A stretch of 64,000 bases of DNA from Solobacterium sp. UBA3691 (GCA_002372175.1 DFIS01000082.1:1-64000); one strand, 5' to 3'. Positions 1 to 8,926 are shown, numbered from the stretch's first letter. Translations and numbers: made by a program. Notes: generated by a model from the letters alone, not told the origin.

Positions 1-367
1 TGATCGTCTCGGAACTGACATTCCCCGCTGTGCTGACGAAGTAACTTCGTGTCCAGAGACTGGGCATGGCAGACAGCTGCCTGAATTCCTTTCTCAGCTG
101 AACAGATGTGGCGCCCTTGACCTGTTTCATGATCATCGGGATCGACATCTCCGGCAGGGCACTGACGAACATATGGACATGATCAACGTGGCATTCAAGT
201 GCCAGGATCTCGATCCCGGCTTTCTCACATTCAGCCATTGTCAGTTCTTTGAACCTCTGTTCCACTCCGGGAATATTGAAGATCTTCCTCCTGTAACGGG
301 GGCAGAATACGAAATGGTAGTTGATCAGAGAGACAGTGGTTTTCGTATGTCTATACACATTTTTCAC
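1..367 (-). CDS. tnpA: IS200/IS605-family transposase TnpA, partial (5' part only)
   Basis: Reading the minus strand from GTG at 367 gives an open frame of 122 codons that leaves the window at base 1. The protein has the Y1 (HUH) transposase signature: a DHVHMFVS stretch carries the HxH metal-binding pair, and SYFVSTAGNVS precedes the region of the catalytic tyrosine helix. Family members are about 130-155 residues, so most of the gene is present but the catalytic tyrosine helix is at or beyond the edge. These enzymes move single-stranded DNA using subterminal hairpins; a candidate lies upstream at 444-459. Whether a tnpB partner exists cannot be seen. An alternative GTG start three codons inside (358) is possible. 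Confidence 0.85.
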   Translation of the reverse strand, partial: MKNVYRHTKTTVSLINYHFVFCPRYRRKIFNIPGVEQRFKELTMAECEKAGIEILALECHVDHVHMFVSALPEMSIPMIMKQVKGATSVQLRKEFRQLSAMPSLWTRSYFVSTAGNVSSETI

Positions 368-443
368 ACTTTTATTATACCACAAATGTAGATATTTATC
401 TAACCTGCATCTATTGAATTCTCCCTTTCTCAGATCTCATCCG

Positions 444-459
444 CACGGTTGAAACCGTG
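444..459. mobile_element. Candidate IS200/IS605 left-end subterminal hairpin
   Basis: CACGGTT at 444-450 and AACCGTG at 453-459 form a perfect inverted repeat with a two-base centre. It lies about 80 bases upstream of the minus-strand tnpA start, where the left-end palindrome of an IS200/IS605 element is expected. The exact tip and cleavage tetranucleotide were not identified. Confidence 0.5.
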
Positions 460-514
460 GGTTTTCCCGCTGAGGTTTGTTATAAACTGATATGGCTGAA
501 CATCATCAATACTG

Positions 515-529
515 TACAATATAAATATG
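515..529 (+). promoter_or_regulatory. Putative leaderless promoter of the 527 gene
   Basis: TACAAT at 515-520 is followed by six bases and then the ATG at 527, with no Shine-Dalgarno sequence upstream. If this is the -10 element, transcription would begin at or next to the start codon. No good -35 is visible. The same geometry recurs at 7259, 37878, 50106 and 54517. Confidence 0.4.
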
Positions 530-2140
530 ATAAATAGAATCGGTCAGAAGAAACAGGAATGGGCAATACCGGCAGTGCTGCTGGTGATGACAGCTGTCAG
601 CGCTTTGTTTATCCTGTTTTCGTATTCTTCGGGGATCATGGAATATGACTGTTATGACTATACGGAGGGGATACCGCTGGCGGAAGCTTCGATCAGAGCA
701 GGGGCACTGTTTGATCCGGAGTATATGTATTATTATCTGATTCCGTTAGGACCGAATGTGTGGATGGCACCGTTTGTGAAACTGTTCGGGTATTCGATGA
801 TCGCTAACAGACTGGGTATGCTGGTGTACTATGTACTGCTTATGGCTGCGGTATGGTATCTCTCGGGTGGTCTTTTTGAACAGAAGAAGGACAGACTGCT
901 GTTCAGTGCTTTCCTGAATCTGTTTGTCTATACCTATGTGGGTGATAATCTTCTGCATCATCTGATCGGTTATGGTATTGGTTTTGTCTGTCTGCTTGTA
1001 CAGCTTGCCTGTGTTATGGCGGTCGGTAACGGCAGGGCATCCGTCAGGGAGTATGTATTCCTCGTGCTGGCGGGGATCTGGGCTGCGGTCAACGGTGAGG
1101 TCACGTCAGCGCTTTCCTGCATACCGGTGATCCTGGCCGTGCTGTATTGCGGATACCGGAACCGGAATCTGAAGAAGTATGCGGGTGTGCTGGTCATTCT
1201 GGCGGCGGTTACAGCTGCAGGCATGGGTGTGTATAAGTATATCGACATGCATGTTGTTTCGAGGCATATGTATGATACGCGTTTCCTGCTGGATACGGCG
1301 GAGAATACCGGGGCGAAGGTCTTTACGCAGCTTCCGGGGGATTACCTGAAACTGTTCTTCTACGATCCTGCCGGAGAGAGTGTGTTCAGTCCGGAGGGGA
1401 TCCTGATGCTGGTGCGTCTTGGCTTTGCGCTGCTGATCCCTGCTGTGCCTTTCCTGGCAATGCGTGCGGAGAAGAATAACGGCATCCGGCATCAGACAAA
1501 CGAGGCAGAGGAGATCTTCCTGTATGCGCATCTTCTGGTTCTGGCGGTAAGTTTCGGCGAGTATCTGCTGGTGGAAACAACCGTGCTCAGATATCTGTTT
1601 AACGGTGTGATGTCACTGTTCTGTCTTGGTGCTTGGTTTCTTGTCCGGCTTCCGGAGAATCTCAGGATAAGGCCTGTGGCCGTGATGCTTGCGTTTACGG
1701 TTCTGATGACAGGGAAGACGATATTTGTGACGTATCCTTACGGGAAGGCGCAGGAACAGAAGTTTGCGGAAGCTTCGGCACTGCTGGATGAACATGATCT
1801 GACGGTCGGTTATTCGTTTACCATGCATATGGAACCGATGGAGCTGTACGTCAACGGCAGACAGAGAGTGAACTGTATTACATACAAGGGGAGTGAAGAA
1901 CGCTGGTTTGTCAATAATGACAGAGTATACCGGTATGAACTGTACAGACCGGAGGGGATCAGACAGTTCTATGTTCTGGCGGAAAACGGCGGTGAGCGGG
2001 ATGAGCTGCAGACCAGGCGCGGTGAAGAACTGCTGGCACAATGTAAGAAGAAGATCAGGAATGAGACATTTACACTGTATATCTTTGATATAGAGCAGTG
2101 GGATGATGTATTCCTTGCCGGGGAGCATACCAATGACTAA
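527..2140 (+). CDS. Polytopic membrane protein, possibly GT-C glycosyltransferase-like
   Basis: The 537-residue product has many hydrophobic segments from residue 15 to about 405 and a soluble C-terminal tail of about 125 residues. An acidic EYDCYDY segment follows the first membrane span, the place where GT-C glycosyltransferases carry catalytic acidic residues in their first outer loop. The stop codon overlaps the start of the next gene, a dolichol-phosphate-mannose-synthase-like glycosyltransferase, by 8 bases, so the two are probably translated together. A role in using or moving lipid-linked sugars for cell-surface glycans is inference from this pairing; no family signature was recognised with certainty. 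ATG 527 has no ribosome site but sits 6 bases after a -10-like TACAAT. Confidence 0.75.
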   Translation: MINRIGQKKQEWAIPAVLLVMTAVSALFILFSYSSGIMEYDCYDYTEGIPLAEASIRAGALFDPEYMYYYLIPLGPNVWMAPFVKLFGYSMIANRLGMLVYYVLLMAAVWYLSGGLFEQKKDRLLFSAFLNLFVYTYVGDNLLHHLIGYGIGFVCLLVQLACVMAVGNGRASVREYVFLVLAGIWAAVNGEVTSALSCIPVILAVLYCGYRNRNLKKYAGVLVILAAVTAAGMGVYKYIDMHVVSRHMYDTRFLLDTAENTGAKVFTQLPGDYLKLFFYDPAGESVFSPEGILMLVRLGFALLIPAVPFLAMRAEKNNGIRHQTNEAEEIFLYAHLLVLAVSFGEYLLVETTVLRYLFNGVMSLFCLGAWFLVRLPENLRIRPVAVMLAFTVLMTGKTIFVTYPYGKAQEQKFAEASALLDEHDLTVGYSFTMHMEPMELYVNGRQRVNCITYKGSEERWFVNNDRVYRYELYRPEGIRQFYVLAENGGERDELQTRRGEELLAQCKKKIRNETFTLYIFDIEQWDDVFLAGEHTND

Positions 2141-2816
2141 GACACTGAGTATCGTTATTCCCTGTTATAACGAGCAGGATCATATTCTGTCACTTGTGCA
2201 GAGAGTCAAGGCATCACCGGCTGAGCCCAAGGAGATCATCATCGTGGATGACTGTTCCACGGACAGGACGAGGGAAATACTGGAGAGGAAGGTCAGACCG
2301 CTGGTTGATCAGATTTTTTACCATGAGGTGAATATGGGCAAAGGTGCTGCTCTGCGTACAGGCATCAGGCATGCGTCCGGGGATGCGGTGATCATCCAGG
2401 ATGCTGATCTTGAGTATGATCCTGATGAATACATGATCGTGGCAGGACCGGTGCTGAACGGGGAGGCGGATGTTGTCTATGGCTCACGTTTTCTCAGCGG
2501 AAAACGGAAAGGGTATCTGGCCAACAGGCTGGCAAACCGCTTCCTGACAGGATTATCCAATCTGTTTACACATCAGCACCTGACGGACATGGAGACCTGT
2601 TACAAGTGTTTCCGCAGGGAAGTGATACAGAGTATCGTGCTTACGGAAGACCGCTTTGGTTTTGAACCGGAAGTGACGGCGAAGATCTCTGCCATGGGCA
2701 TACGGATCAGGGAAGTACCGATCTCATATATGCCGAGAACCCGTGAAGAGGGGAAAAAGATCGGACTGAAGGATGGTCTCAGGGCAATATACTGTATCTG
2801 GAAATACAGAAGATAA
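2133..2816 (+). CDS. Family 2 glycosyltransferase, polyprenyl/dolichol-phosphate sugar synthase-like
   Basis: The 227-residue protein starts with LSIVIPCYNEQ, the nucleotide-sugar binding beta strand of GT-A family 2 enzymes, then IIIVDDCSTD, then QDADLEYDP with the DxD-like metal ligand at residues 90-92, and GSRFLSGKR. This order matches DPM1-type transferases, which put a single sugar on a polyprenyl phosphate at the inner membrane face. No membrane helices follow the catalytic domain. I chose ATG 2133 over an in-frame ATG at 2103, because GGGGAG lies 9 bases upstream and the family N-terminus begins there. It overlaps the preceding membrane protein gene by 8 bases, which may supply the acceptor-using transferase. 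Confidence 0.88.
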   Translation: MTKTLSIVIPCYNEQDHILSLVQRVKASPAEPKEIIIVDDCSTDRTREILERKVRPLVDQIFYHEVNMGKGAALRTGIRHASGDAVIIQDADLEYDPDEYMIVAGPVLNGEADVVYGSRFLSGKRKGYLANRLANRFLTGLSNLFTHQHLTDMETCYKCFRREVIQSIVLTEDRFGFEPEVTAKISAMGIRIREVPISYMPRTREEGKKIGLKDGLRAIYCIWKYRR

Positions 2817-2874
2817 AAGGTGTATAACATTTCTTCACAGGCAGATTTCCTGCTGTTTCAGGGGGAATGTTTGC

Positions 2875-2882
2875 TATATAAT
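2875..2882 (+). promoter_or_regulatory. -10 element of gpmI promoter
   Basis: TGCTATATAAT reads as an extended -10 (TG one base before TATATA) or as TATAAT at 2877-2882. It lies about 28 bases upstream of the gpmI start and is followed by AAAGGAGAT as ribosome site. The -35 region is poor. Confidence 0.45.
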
Positions 2883-2909
2883 GACTAAGGTAAAGGAGAT
2901 TGAGAATTT

Positions 2910-4496
2910 ATGAACAAACCGGTTGTGCTGGTAGTTATGGATGGAGTAGGCTGGACCGAAAAGGATAAAGGGAATGCCGTTCTGCATGCATATAAACCAC
3001 AGTTAGATGAACTGATGTCAGTATGGCCTCATACAACGATCAAGGCATCAGGTACGGCTGTCGGTCTGCCCTCCGATGATGATATGGGTAATTCCGAGGT
3101 CGGACACAATGCATTGGGATGCGGACAAATCTATTCACAGGGTGCGAAGCTGGTCAATGAGTCGATCGAGAGCGGAAAGATCTATGCGTCTTCCGCATGG
3201 CAGGAGGCTGTCAGTTTTGTTAAGGAACATCATGGCAAACTGCATTTCATCGGTTTACTTTCAGACGGTAATGTTCACTCGAATATTTCACACCTGATCG
3301 CAATGCTGAAGCAGTCCAAGAACGAAGGTCTGCAGGAAGTCAGAGTGCATATCCTGCTGGATGGCCGTGATGTACCGGAGACCAGTGCTCTGCAGTATGT
3401 GGATCAGCTCGAGGGTGTACTGGCGGAACTGAATGATGAGAATTATCATGCATGTATCGCTTCCGGAGGCGGACGTATGGTCATTACGATGGACCGTTAT
3501 GAAGCTGACTGGTCAATGGTAGAGAAGGGCTGGCAGATCCATGTATGCGGTGAAGGCAGACAGTTCGCAAGTGCGAAGGAAGCGATCGAGACATACCGTG
3601 CCGAAGGCGGTTATACAGACCAGTTCCTGCCCGGTTTCGTGGTAGGCAAAGATGGTGTGCCTGCCGGTACGATCGATGACGGCGACAGTGTGCTGCTGTA
3701 CAACTTCCGCGGTGACCGTGCTGTGGAGATCTCCAAGGCATTTGACTACATGAATACAGGCTTTAACGGTTTTGTACAGACAAAGAAGCCGAACGTATAC
3801 TATGCCGGCATGTTACAGTATGACGGAGATCTGCACCTGCCTGAGCACTTCCTGGTTGAACCTCCGCACATTGAACATACGATGAGTGAGTTCCTCGTAG
3901 AGAAGGGCGTAAAGAGCTATGCATGCTCGGAGACACAGAAGTTCGGTCATGTGACATACTTCTGGAACGGCAACAGATCCGAGAAGTTCTCCGATGAACT
4001 GGAGACATGGGTAGAGGTACCTTCTGATATCATCCCGTTTGAGAGAAAGCCCTGGATGAAGGCAACAGAGATCACTGACCTGATGGTTGAGGCGATTGAG
4101 TCCGGTGAGTATCAGTTCCTCAGATGTAACTATCCTAACGGAGACATGGTCGGTCATACCGGTAACTATGAGGCTACGATGATCGGTGTGGAAAGTGTAG
4201 ACCTGATGCTGAAGAGGATCATGGATGCCTGCAAGAAGATGGACTATACACTGCTTGTGACGGCAGACCATGGCAACTCCGATGAGATGTATGATAAGGG
4301 CACTAACCCTGACGGAACGCCGAAGCCCAAGACAAGCCATTCCCTGGCCAGAGTACCGTTTGCGGTATACAACGGACCTGAGGGAACAGAAGTCAAGGAC
4401 AAGGAAGATCTGGGTCTGGCCAACGTAGCTGCGACAGTTGTCAAACTGCTGGGTTATGAACCTCCCAAAGAGTGGCTCGAAGCAATCATTAAATAA
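2910..4496 (+). CDS. gpmI: 2,3-bisphosphoglycerate-independent phosphoglycerate mutase
   Basis: This glycolytic enzyme interconverts 3- and 2-phosphoglycerate through a phosphoserine intermediate and belongs to the alkaline phosphatase superfamily. The 528-residue length fits the family. The N-terminus VVLVVMDGVGW holds the first metal-binding Asp, DMGNSEVGH places the nucleophile at Ser62, LLDGRD(V)P lies in the phosphotransferase domain insert, and TADHGNSDEM supplies the C-terminal metal ligands. AAAGGAG lies 12 bases upstream of the start. It appears to be a single-gene transcript with its own promoter and a strong terminator directly after it. Confidence 0.97.
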   Translation: MNKPVVLVVMDGVGWTEKDKGNAVLHAYKPQLDELMSVWPHTTIKASGTAVGLPSDDDMGNSEVGHNALGCGQIYSQGAKLVNESIESGKIYASSAWQEAVSFVKEHHGKLHFIGLLSDGNVHSNISHLIAMLKQSKNEGLQEVRVHILLDGRDVPETSALQYVDQLEGVLAELNDENYHACIASGGGRMVITMDRYEADWSMVEKGWQIHVCGEGRQFASAKEAIETYRAEGGYTDQFLPGFVVGKDGVPAGTIDDGDSVLLYNFRGDRAVEISKAFDYMNTGFNGFVQTKKPNVYYAGMLQYDGDLHLPEHFLVEPPHIEHTMSEFLVEKGVKSYACSETQKFGHVTYFWNGNRSEKFSDELETWVEVPSDIIPFERKPWMKATEITDLMVEAIESGEYQFLRCNYPNGDMVGHTGNYEATMIGVESVDLMLKRIMDACKKMDYTLLVTADHGNSDEMYDKGTNPDGTPKPKTSHSLARVPFAVYNGPEGTEVKDKEDLGLANVAATVVKLLGYEPPKEWLEAIIK

Positions 4497-4503
4497 CACA
4501 CAG

Positions 4504-4531
4504 GGAACTGCAGAGATGCGGTTCCTTTTTT
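4504..4531 (+). terminator. Rho-independent terminator of gpmI
   Basis: GGAACTGC at 4504-4511 pairs with GCGGTTCC at 4518-4525 (one G-U pair), followed by six T residues. Confidence 0.85.
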
Positions 4532-4584
4532 CGTGGAGATCCGCTTCTTTACACCAATAAGAGATGTGTAAAGGAGTGAAGAGT

Positions 4585-5505
4585 ATGCAGAGAAGAAGAT
4601 ACGATCAGTTAAAGTTTACGGACGACTTCATGTTCGGGGCGGTAATGACAACATTCCCGGAGATCGCCAGAGCCCTGACCGAGAAGATCACGGGAAGAAA
4701 GATCAGAGAGATCATCGCAGTCTCCGGGGAACAGGTGATCGGCACCGATCCGTTACTGAAGAGGATACGCATGGACGTAAGGTTCACCGATGATGAGGCC
4801 GTGTACTGTGTGGAGATGCAGATGTACAGGGACAGGGCGTTTCCCAAAAGAGTGCGGTATTATGCGGCAGTCAATGATATCGATCAGATCGAACGGGGAG
4901 GGGAGTACGGAGATCTGAAACCTGTATATGTGATCTTTATCTGTAACTATGATCCGTTCGGCAGAAAGCTGAGGAAGTATACGTTCCGGAACAGATGTGA
5001 TGAGGATCCTTCATGTGCTTTGGGAGATGAAAGTGTTAAAATTGTGTTGAACACAGCAGGAGACAGGAGCACAGCTGATGAGGAGCTGAACCGTCTTCTG
5101 GATTACTTTACAACAGGGATACCTGACAGCGGGTATGCACTGACGGAGATGATCGAAACAGCAGTGGAGAGGATCCGTCATGACAGAGAATGGAGAGAAC
5201 GGTTTATGTCGTATCATCTTAGTTTTGAATATGAACTGAAGCAGGCGAAGGAACAGGCGGCAGCGGAAGGACGTGCAGAAGGCATAGCCCAGGGACGTGC
5301 AGAAGGCATCGCTGAAGGGCGTGCGGAAGGGAGAACTGAAGGACGTCGGGAAGCCAGAGAAGATGCGATTCGTATGACAGTGGAGATCCTTCTTGAAGCT
5401 GGGTTATCCGAAAGTGAGACAAAAGCCAGAGTCACAGAGAAGTACAGCATTGACGGAGAAACGTATGATGCGATACTGGCACGGAAAAGTGATCTGACTG
5501 AGTAA
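4585..5505 (+). CDS. PD-(D/E)XK nuclease-family transposase (Rpn/PDDEXK_2 type)
   Basis: The 306-residue protein begins RRYDQLKFTDDFMFGAVM, the hallmark N-terminus of this family, and carries the nuclease core: RMDVRF, then VEMQMYRDR with the (D/E)xK-like element, then KRVRYYAAVNDIDQ. Such proteins are annotated as putative transposases or recombination-promoting nucleases; whether this copy moves DNA is unknown. Residues 225-260 hold short EGRAEGIAQG-type repeats, a common charged helical tail in the family that varies in copy number. I chose ATG 4585 because AAGGAG is 7 bases upstream; an in-frame ATG at 4564 would put the ribosome site inside the gene. Confidence 0.85.
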   Translation: MQRRRYDQLKFTDDFMFGAVMTTFPEIARALTEKITGRKIREIIAVSGEQVIGTDPLLKRIRMDVRFTDDEAVYCVEMQMYRDRAFPKRVRYYAAVNDIDQIERGGEYGDLKPVYVIFICNYDPFGRKLRKYTFRNRCDEDPSCALGDESVKIVLNTAGDRSTADEELNRLLDYFTTGIPDSGYALTEMIETAVERIRHDREWRERFMSYHLSFEYELKQAKEQAAAEGRAEGIAQGRAEGIAEGRAEGRTEGRREAREDAIRMTVEILLEAGLSESETKARVTEKYSIDGETYDAILARKSDLTE

Positions 5506-5523
5506 ATCGGAAGGGGGTACATC

Positions 5524-5547
5524 GGAACTGCAGAAATGCAGTTCTTT
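5524..5547 (+). terminator. Weak terminator-like hairpin after the nuclease gene
   Basis: GAACTGCA at 5525-5532, loop GAAA, TGCAGTTC at 5537-5544, followed by only three T residues. The stem sequence resembles that of the gpmI terminator. Confidence 0.55.
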
Positions 5548-5660
5548 ACATATGGTATGATGTTACTGAGGATTTGTAAGCGTAAGCCGGAAAGCCTGCG
5601 GTTCAGGATGGAGCGGTACCGTACGATCGTTCTTGAACGTTCATGGTAAAGGAGACAGAG

Positions 5661-6101
5661 ATGGTAAAGAGAATGCCTCCGATTGAGAAGGTGTATGAAG
5701 CTTTCTCAGCGATCGGAGATGAGCGTATACGTTTTGTGGATAATGCTTATATGGTCTTTTCTTCAGATGAATCAAAGTACTACACAGTGAAGGAAGACGG
5801 GAATATGTACCGCAGTGATGATAATGCGACATACTGGCAGGGATACCCGGGGTATCCGGTGATCGCGGTACTGATCCTGCAGGGGAAGCTGCCCTGCAGA
5901 CGAAGTGTATGTACAGCCATGAAGGGGATCCCCTGGCATGTGCTGAACGACAAGTATCAGCGTGATTATGCGGCTGCGGCAGAGGAAGCGATGCGGGATA
6001 TCCCTGACAGGGACAGCATCATCCGGGAAGCGGAGAATATCTATGAATGCCTGAAGACGCTGGATATCGAAGTAGGCAGGGGCAGAAAGAGAAAAGGATA
6101 A
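5661..6101 (+). CDS. Hypothetical protein, 146 residues
   Basis: I do not recognise this family. The product is soluble, with no signal peptide or membrane segment. A central stretch around MYRSDDNATYWQGYPGYPVIAVLILQGKL (broken here: residues about 49-77) is rich in aromatic residues and reads as a small alpha/beta fold; the C-terminal third is charged and helical, ending in a basic RGRKRKG tail. ATG 5661 is preferred over the in-frame ATG at 5643 because AAAGGAGA lies 7 bases before it. It stands alone, between two hairpin terminators. Confidence 0.7.
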   Translation: MVKRMPPIEKVYEAFSAIGDERIRFVDNAYMVFSSDESKYYTVKEDGNMYRSDDNATYWQGYPGYPVIAVLILQGKLPCRRSVCTAMKGIPWHVLNDKYQRDYAAAAEEAMRDIPDRDSIIREAENIYECLKTLDIEVGRGRKRKG

Positions 6102-6106
6102 AGAGA

Positions 6107-6137
6107 ACTGACGGACATGTGTTCTGTCAGTCTTTTT
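6107..6137 (+). terminator. Terminator after the 146-residue gene
   Basis: ACTGACGGA at 6107-6115 pairs with TCTGTCAGT at 6123-6131 with one G-U pair, followed by CTTTTT. Confidence 0.8.
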
Positions 6138-6176
6138 GTACTATGATTAAGGTAAGTAAAACAGGAGATGATAACG

Positions 6177-7208
6177 ATGGAAACAATGACGAAGCGTGAA
6201 CGTTTTGAACATTTTCTTGCGAATGAACCTGTAGACCGGGTACCGGTTGCTTTCTTTCATCATTTTACCGGGCAGGACCAGTGGTTCAAAGGGCTGACAG
6301 ATGAGGAGGCTTTTGAGAAGAATATTGAAGGACACAGAATCGCAAGAAAGATCTTTGATCCGGATATTATCAAGGTCATGAATGATACCCTGATGATCAT
6401 GCCTGTGGATGCCTCATTTGTGAAACATGCGTCTGACCTGGAGAGGATCGAACCGCCTGTATCGGGGAGTCTGTTCTTTGAGAAGAGTAAGGAACTGACA
6501 AAGAGAGTACTGGAGATCTATGAGGGGTCGGATGCCCCGACATACTTTACAGGGTTCTCTCCGTGTCTGATCCTGCGTATGGCTCTGCAGAGATCACAGG
6601 TTGAGACCGGGGATGGTAAGACAAGACTGCAGACTTTGATCGAAGAGGATAAGGATGCGGTCATGAAGGCGCTGGATAAGATCGCTGACAGTGTCATAGA
6701 GCTGAATAAGGAGATCTTCAAGGAGTGCGGTGTGGAAGGTCTCTACTACAGTGTGAATAACCAGAAACATCATCTGCCGGATGAAATGTACAGAGAGTGT
6801 GTCATTCCCTGTGATACAAAGGTCATTGCTGAAGCGAATAAACTGAGCAGGATAAACATGCTGCATATCTGCGGATACCAGGGACTGGCGAATAATCTGG
6901 AACTGTTCAGGGACTATGACATGCCGATCATCAACTGGGCTGTACATGCGGAAGGTGTAGGGCTGGCAGAAGGCAAGAAGTTCTTTGGCGGTAAGCCTGT
7001 ATGCGGCGGTTTTGCGCAGGCAGAGACGATATACAAAGGCTCGCAGAGAGATGTGGAGAATGAGACGTTCCGTTATCTGCAGGAGGCCGGACAGGTTGGC
7101 GTCATGATCGGTGCTGACTGTACAGTACCGACGGATATCGATGATGAGAGGCTGAACTGGGTAAGACGTGCATGCATGCGTTTTGCGGCTGTACCGGTAA
7201 AAGATTAA
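6177..7208 (+). CDS. Uroporphyrinogen decarboxylase (URO-D) family protein
   Basis: The 343-residue protein begins MTKRERFEHFLANEPVDRVP, the typical URO-D superfamily N-terminus, and ends with a GVMIGADCTVP segment of the family's C-terminal barrel. The superfamily includes HemE and the corrinoid-dependent methyltransferases MtaA/MtbA. No other heme genes are nearby, and the N-terminal substrate-binding Arg pattern of HemE is not obvious, so a methyltransferase-like or uncharacterised role is more likely than heme synthesis. Several Cys and His residues (for example HICGY near 225 and GADC near 316) could bind zinc as in MtaA. ATG 6177 is used because AGGAG lies 9 bases upstream; ATG 6168 is too close to it. 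Confidence 0.8.
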   Translation: METMTKRERFEHFLANEPVDRVPVAFFHHFTGQDQWFKGLTDEEAFEKNIEGHRIARKIFDPDIIKVMNDTLMIMPVDASFVKHASDLERIEPPVSGSLFFEKSKELTKRVLEIYEGSDAPTYFTGFSPCLILRMALQRSQVETGDGKTRLQTLIEEDKDAVMKALDKIADSVIELNKEIFKECGVEGLYYSVNNQKHHLPDEMYRECVIPCDTKVIAEANKLSRINMLHICGYQGLANNLELFRDYDMPIINWAVHAEGVGLAEGKKFFGGKPVCGGFAQAETIYKGSQRDVENETFRYLQEAGQVGVMIGADCTVPTDIDDERLNWVRRACMRFAAVPVKD

Positions 7209-7243
7209 TCATTGTTTAAGAATGATCCCGGGCTCTCAGCGTG

Positions 7244-7261
7244 TGCGATAATAGAATCATG
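7244..7261 (+). promoter_or_regulatory. Extended -10 promoter giving a leaderless mRNA
   Basis: TGC-GATAAT (TG at 7244-7245, hexamer 7247-7252) is followed by six bases and the ATG at 7259. There is no ribosome site and no fitting -35. Confidence 0.5.
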
Positions 7262-8020
7262 TTACGGGTGCTGGGTATCCTGGTCGGTCTGCTGGGTACA
7301 GTTGTGTTTCTGTCTCCGGCTTCGGCAGGGATCTTCAATTTTGGCAACTGGGCAGGAACAGGTATGTCACTGGTCCTGCTTTTGTGCTGTCTGTTTGAAG
7401 GACAGCTGAGGGCTCTCACAAAGCAGCTGCCGGCAGCGGGCAGGCTTCTGCGTCTGCTGCAGGGTGTGTATATCCTGTTTCTGGTGCTGGCGGCTGTGAT
7501 CAGTGCATTGATGTACGGAGAGCTGAACAATCTGCCGGAGGAAGGCGAAGAGAGAACGATGATCGTGCTTGGCTGCGGACTGGAAGGAAACAGACCCAGT
7601 CAGATGCTTGCCCACCGTCTGCGCAGAGCAGAAAGCTGGCTGAAGGAACATCCGCAGATGCCGGTGATCGTCTCAGGCGGTCAGGGGGCTGATGAAGTGA
7701 TCTCGGAGGCTGCCTGTATGCATGACTGGCTGGCTGCACACGGTATTGAAGAAGAGCGGATATACATCGAAGACAGGTCGACAGCTACACATGAGAATCT
7801 GATCTTCTCCCGGGAAATGATCAAAGCCAAGGGTCTGCCGGCAGAGATCGTCATTGTGACAAATAACTTTCATTCCTACAGAGCAGCGCTGATTGCGAAG
7901 AAATGCGGGTATGCGGATGTGCGTTCCCTGCCGGCAAAGACGACATGGTGGCTGTTTCCAACATCGGTGATGCGGGAATACTTTGCGGTGCCGCGGGAGT
8001 GGATACGCAGCTACAGATAA
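7259..8020 (+). CDS. YdcF/ElyC/SanA (DUF218) family membrane protein
   Basis: The 253-residue protein has three hydrophobic segments in the first 85 residues, then a DUF218 domain: TMIVLGCGLEGNRPS, HRLRRAESWL, VIVSGGQGADE, SRSTATHEN-like DRSTATHENLIFS, and VTNNFHSYRA. Members in this family act on envelope-linked processes in enterobacteria (ElyC, SanA); the reaction is unknown. The length and the helices-plus-DUF218 layout are typical of Bacillota homologues. I chose ATG 7259 since it lies exactly 6 bases after an extended -10; a GTG at 7241 would start upstream of that element. Confidence 0.85.
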   Translation: MLRVLGILVGLLGTVVFLSPASAGIFNFGNWAGTGMSLVLLLCCLFEGQLRALTKQLPAAGRLLRLLQGVYILFLVLAAVISALMYGELNNLPEEGEERTMIVLGCGLEGNRPSQMLAHRLRRAESWLKEHPQMPVIVSGGQGADEVISEAACMHDWLAAHGIEEERIYIEDRSTATHENLIFSREMIKAKGLPAEIVIVTNNFHSYRAALIAKKCGYADVRSLPAKTTWWLFPTSVMREYFAVPREWIRSYR

Positions 8021-8144
8021 TGACAATAAACAAAAAGAGGTCTTCACACGCGCAAATATATTTGATGAAACATAAATATGAACAGCAGTATGCAGCTGCG
8101 ATACTTATATTCAATAAACAAGAAATACACAGGAGGAAAAAACA

Positions 8145-8684
8145 ATGATCTACGATTACAAGATAACTACAGGCAAGGGCGGTACACTGGATCTTGCGGA
8201 TTACAAGGGCAAGGTGATCCTGGTTGTCAACACAGCGACAGGATGCGGCTTTACACCGCAGTATGCGCCGATCGAGCAGCTCTACAAGGATTATCATGAA
8301 CAGGGGCTGGAGATCCTGGATATTCCCTGCAACCAGTTCGGCGGACAGGCACCCGGCACCGATGATGAGATCCATGAGTTCTGCACGGTGCACTACAACA
8401 CAACTTTCCCGCAGATGAAGAAAGCTGATGTCAACGGTGAGAATGAACTGCCCCTCTACACATATCTGAAGTCCCAGAAGGGCTTTGAAGGCTTTGATGA
8501 GCATCCGTTCAAGGAACTGCTGGAAGGCATGTTTGCCAAGGCAGATCCGGAGTGGGATAAGAAGCCGGATATCAAGTGGAACTTCACAAAGTTCGTGATC
8601 GACAGAGAAGGCAATGTTGTTGCTCGCTTTGAACCTACGGCAGATATGGCCAAGGTAGAAGAGTGCGTCAAGTCGCTGCTGTAA
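8145..8684 (+). CDS. Glutathione peroxidase family thiol peroxidase, copy 1
   Basis: This 179-residue enzyme has the family blocks VVNTATGCGFTPQY with the peroxidatic Cys34, CNQFGGQAPG, and WNFTKFVIDREG with the catalytic Trp-Asn. The codon at position 34 is TGC, so it is a cysteine and not a selenocysteine enzyme. Bacterial Cys homologues generally use thioredoxin, not glutathione; trxA and trxB-like genes are encoded at 47333-48916. A second cysteine in HEFCTVHY (about residue 84) is the likely resolving Cys. AGGAGG lies 8 bases before the ATG. A close paralogue lies at 53427. Confidence 0.93.
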   Translation: MIYDYKITTGKGGTLDLADYKGKVILVVNTATGCGFTPQYAPIEQLYKDYHEQGLEILDIPCNQFGGQAPGTDDEIHEFCTVHYNTTFPQMKKADVNGENELPLYTYLKSQKGFEGFDEHPFKELLEGMFAKADPEWDKKPDIKWNFTKFVIDREGNVVARFEPTADMAKVEECVKSLL

Positions 8685-8713
8685 ACCACTGACAAAGTAC
8701 AGATAATGAAAAT

Positions 8714-8745
8714 AACCGGTCAGACCGTGCGCTGATCGGTTTTAC
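8714..8745 (+). terminator. Terminator after peroxidase copy 1
   Basis: AACCGGTCAG at 8714-8723 pairs with CTGATCGGTT at 8732-8741 (one G-U pair), followed by a short T run. Confidence 0.75.
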
Positions 8746-8816
8746 TTATGCCTGATCCTGATGACTGAGCCTCGGATGAAGGGACAGATGTTCTGTGTTA
8801 TCACCGCACAACAATT

Positions 8817-8822
8817 TATAAT
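8817..8822 (+). promoter_or_regulatory. Possible -10 element for the CnaB protein gene
   Basis: A consensus TATAAT about 100 bases upstream of the 8927 start would leave a long leader; a TATGAT nearer the gene is an alternative. Nothing else was identified in the 240-base gap apart from the upstream terminator. Confidence 0.3.
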
Positions 8823-8926
8823 GGAGAAATATTCAATTATTAATGACTAACTGTGGTGTTAGTACATATGATAGTAAGTAGCAGCATCTGCTTTGTTTTT
8901 CTTATACAGAAAGGGGAGTGTCTGAT

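Noticed and set aside
5225..5370. EGRAEG repeats as a separate mobile or regulatory repeat
   Set aside because: They are in frame and typical of the charged tail of PD-(D/E)XK transposase-family proteins.
8145..8684. Possible selenoprotein peroxidase
   Set aside because: The peroxidatic codon is TGC, not TGA, in both peroxidase genes.
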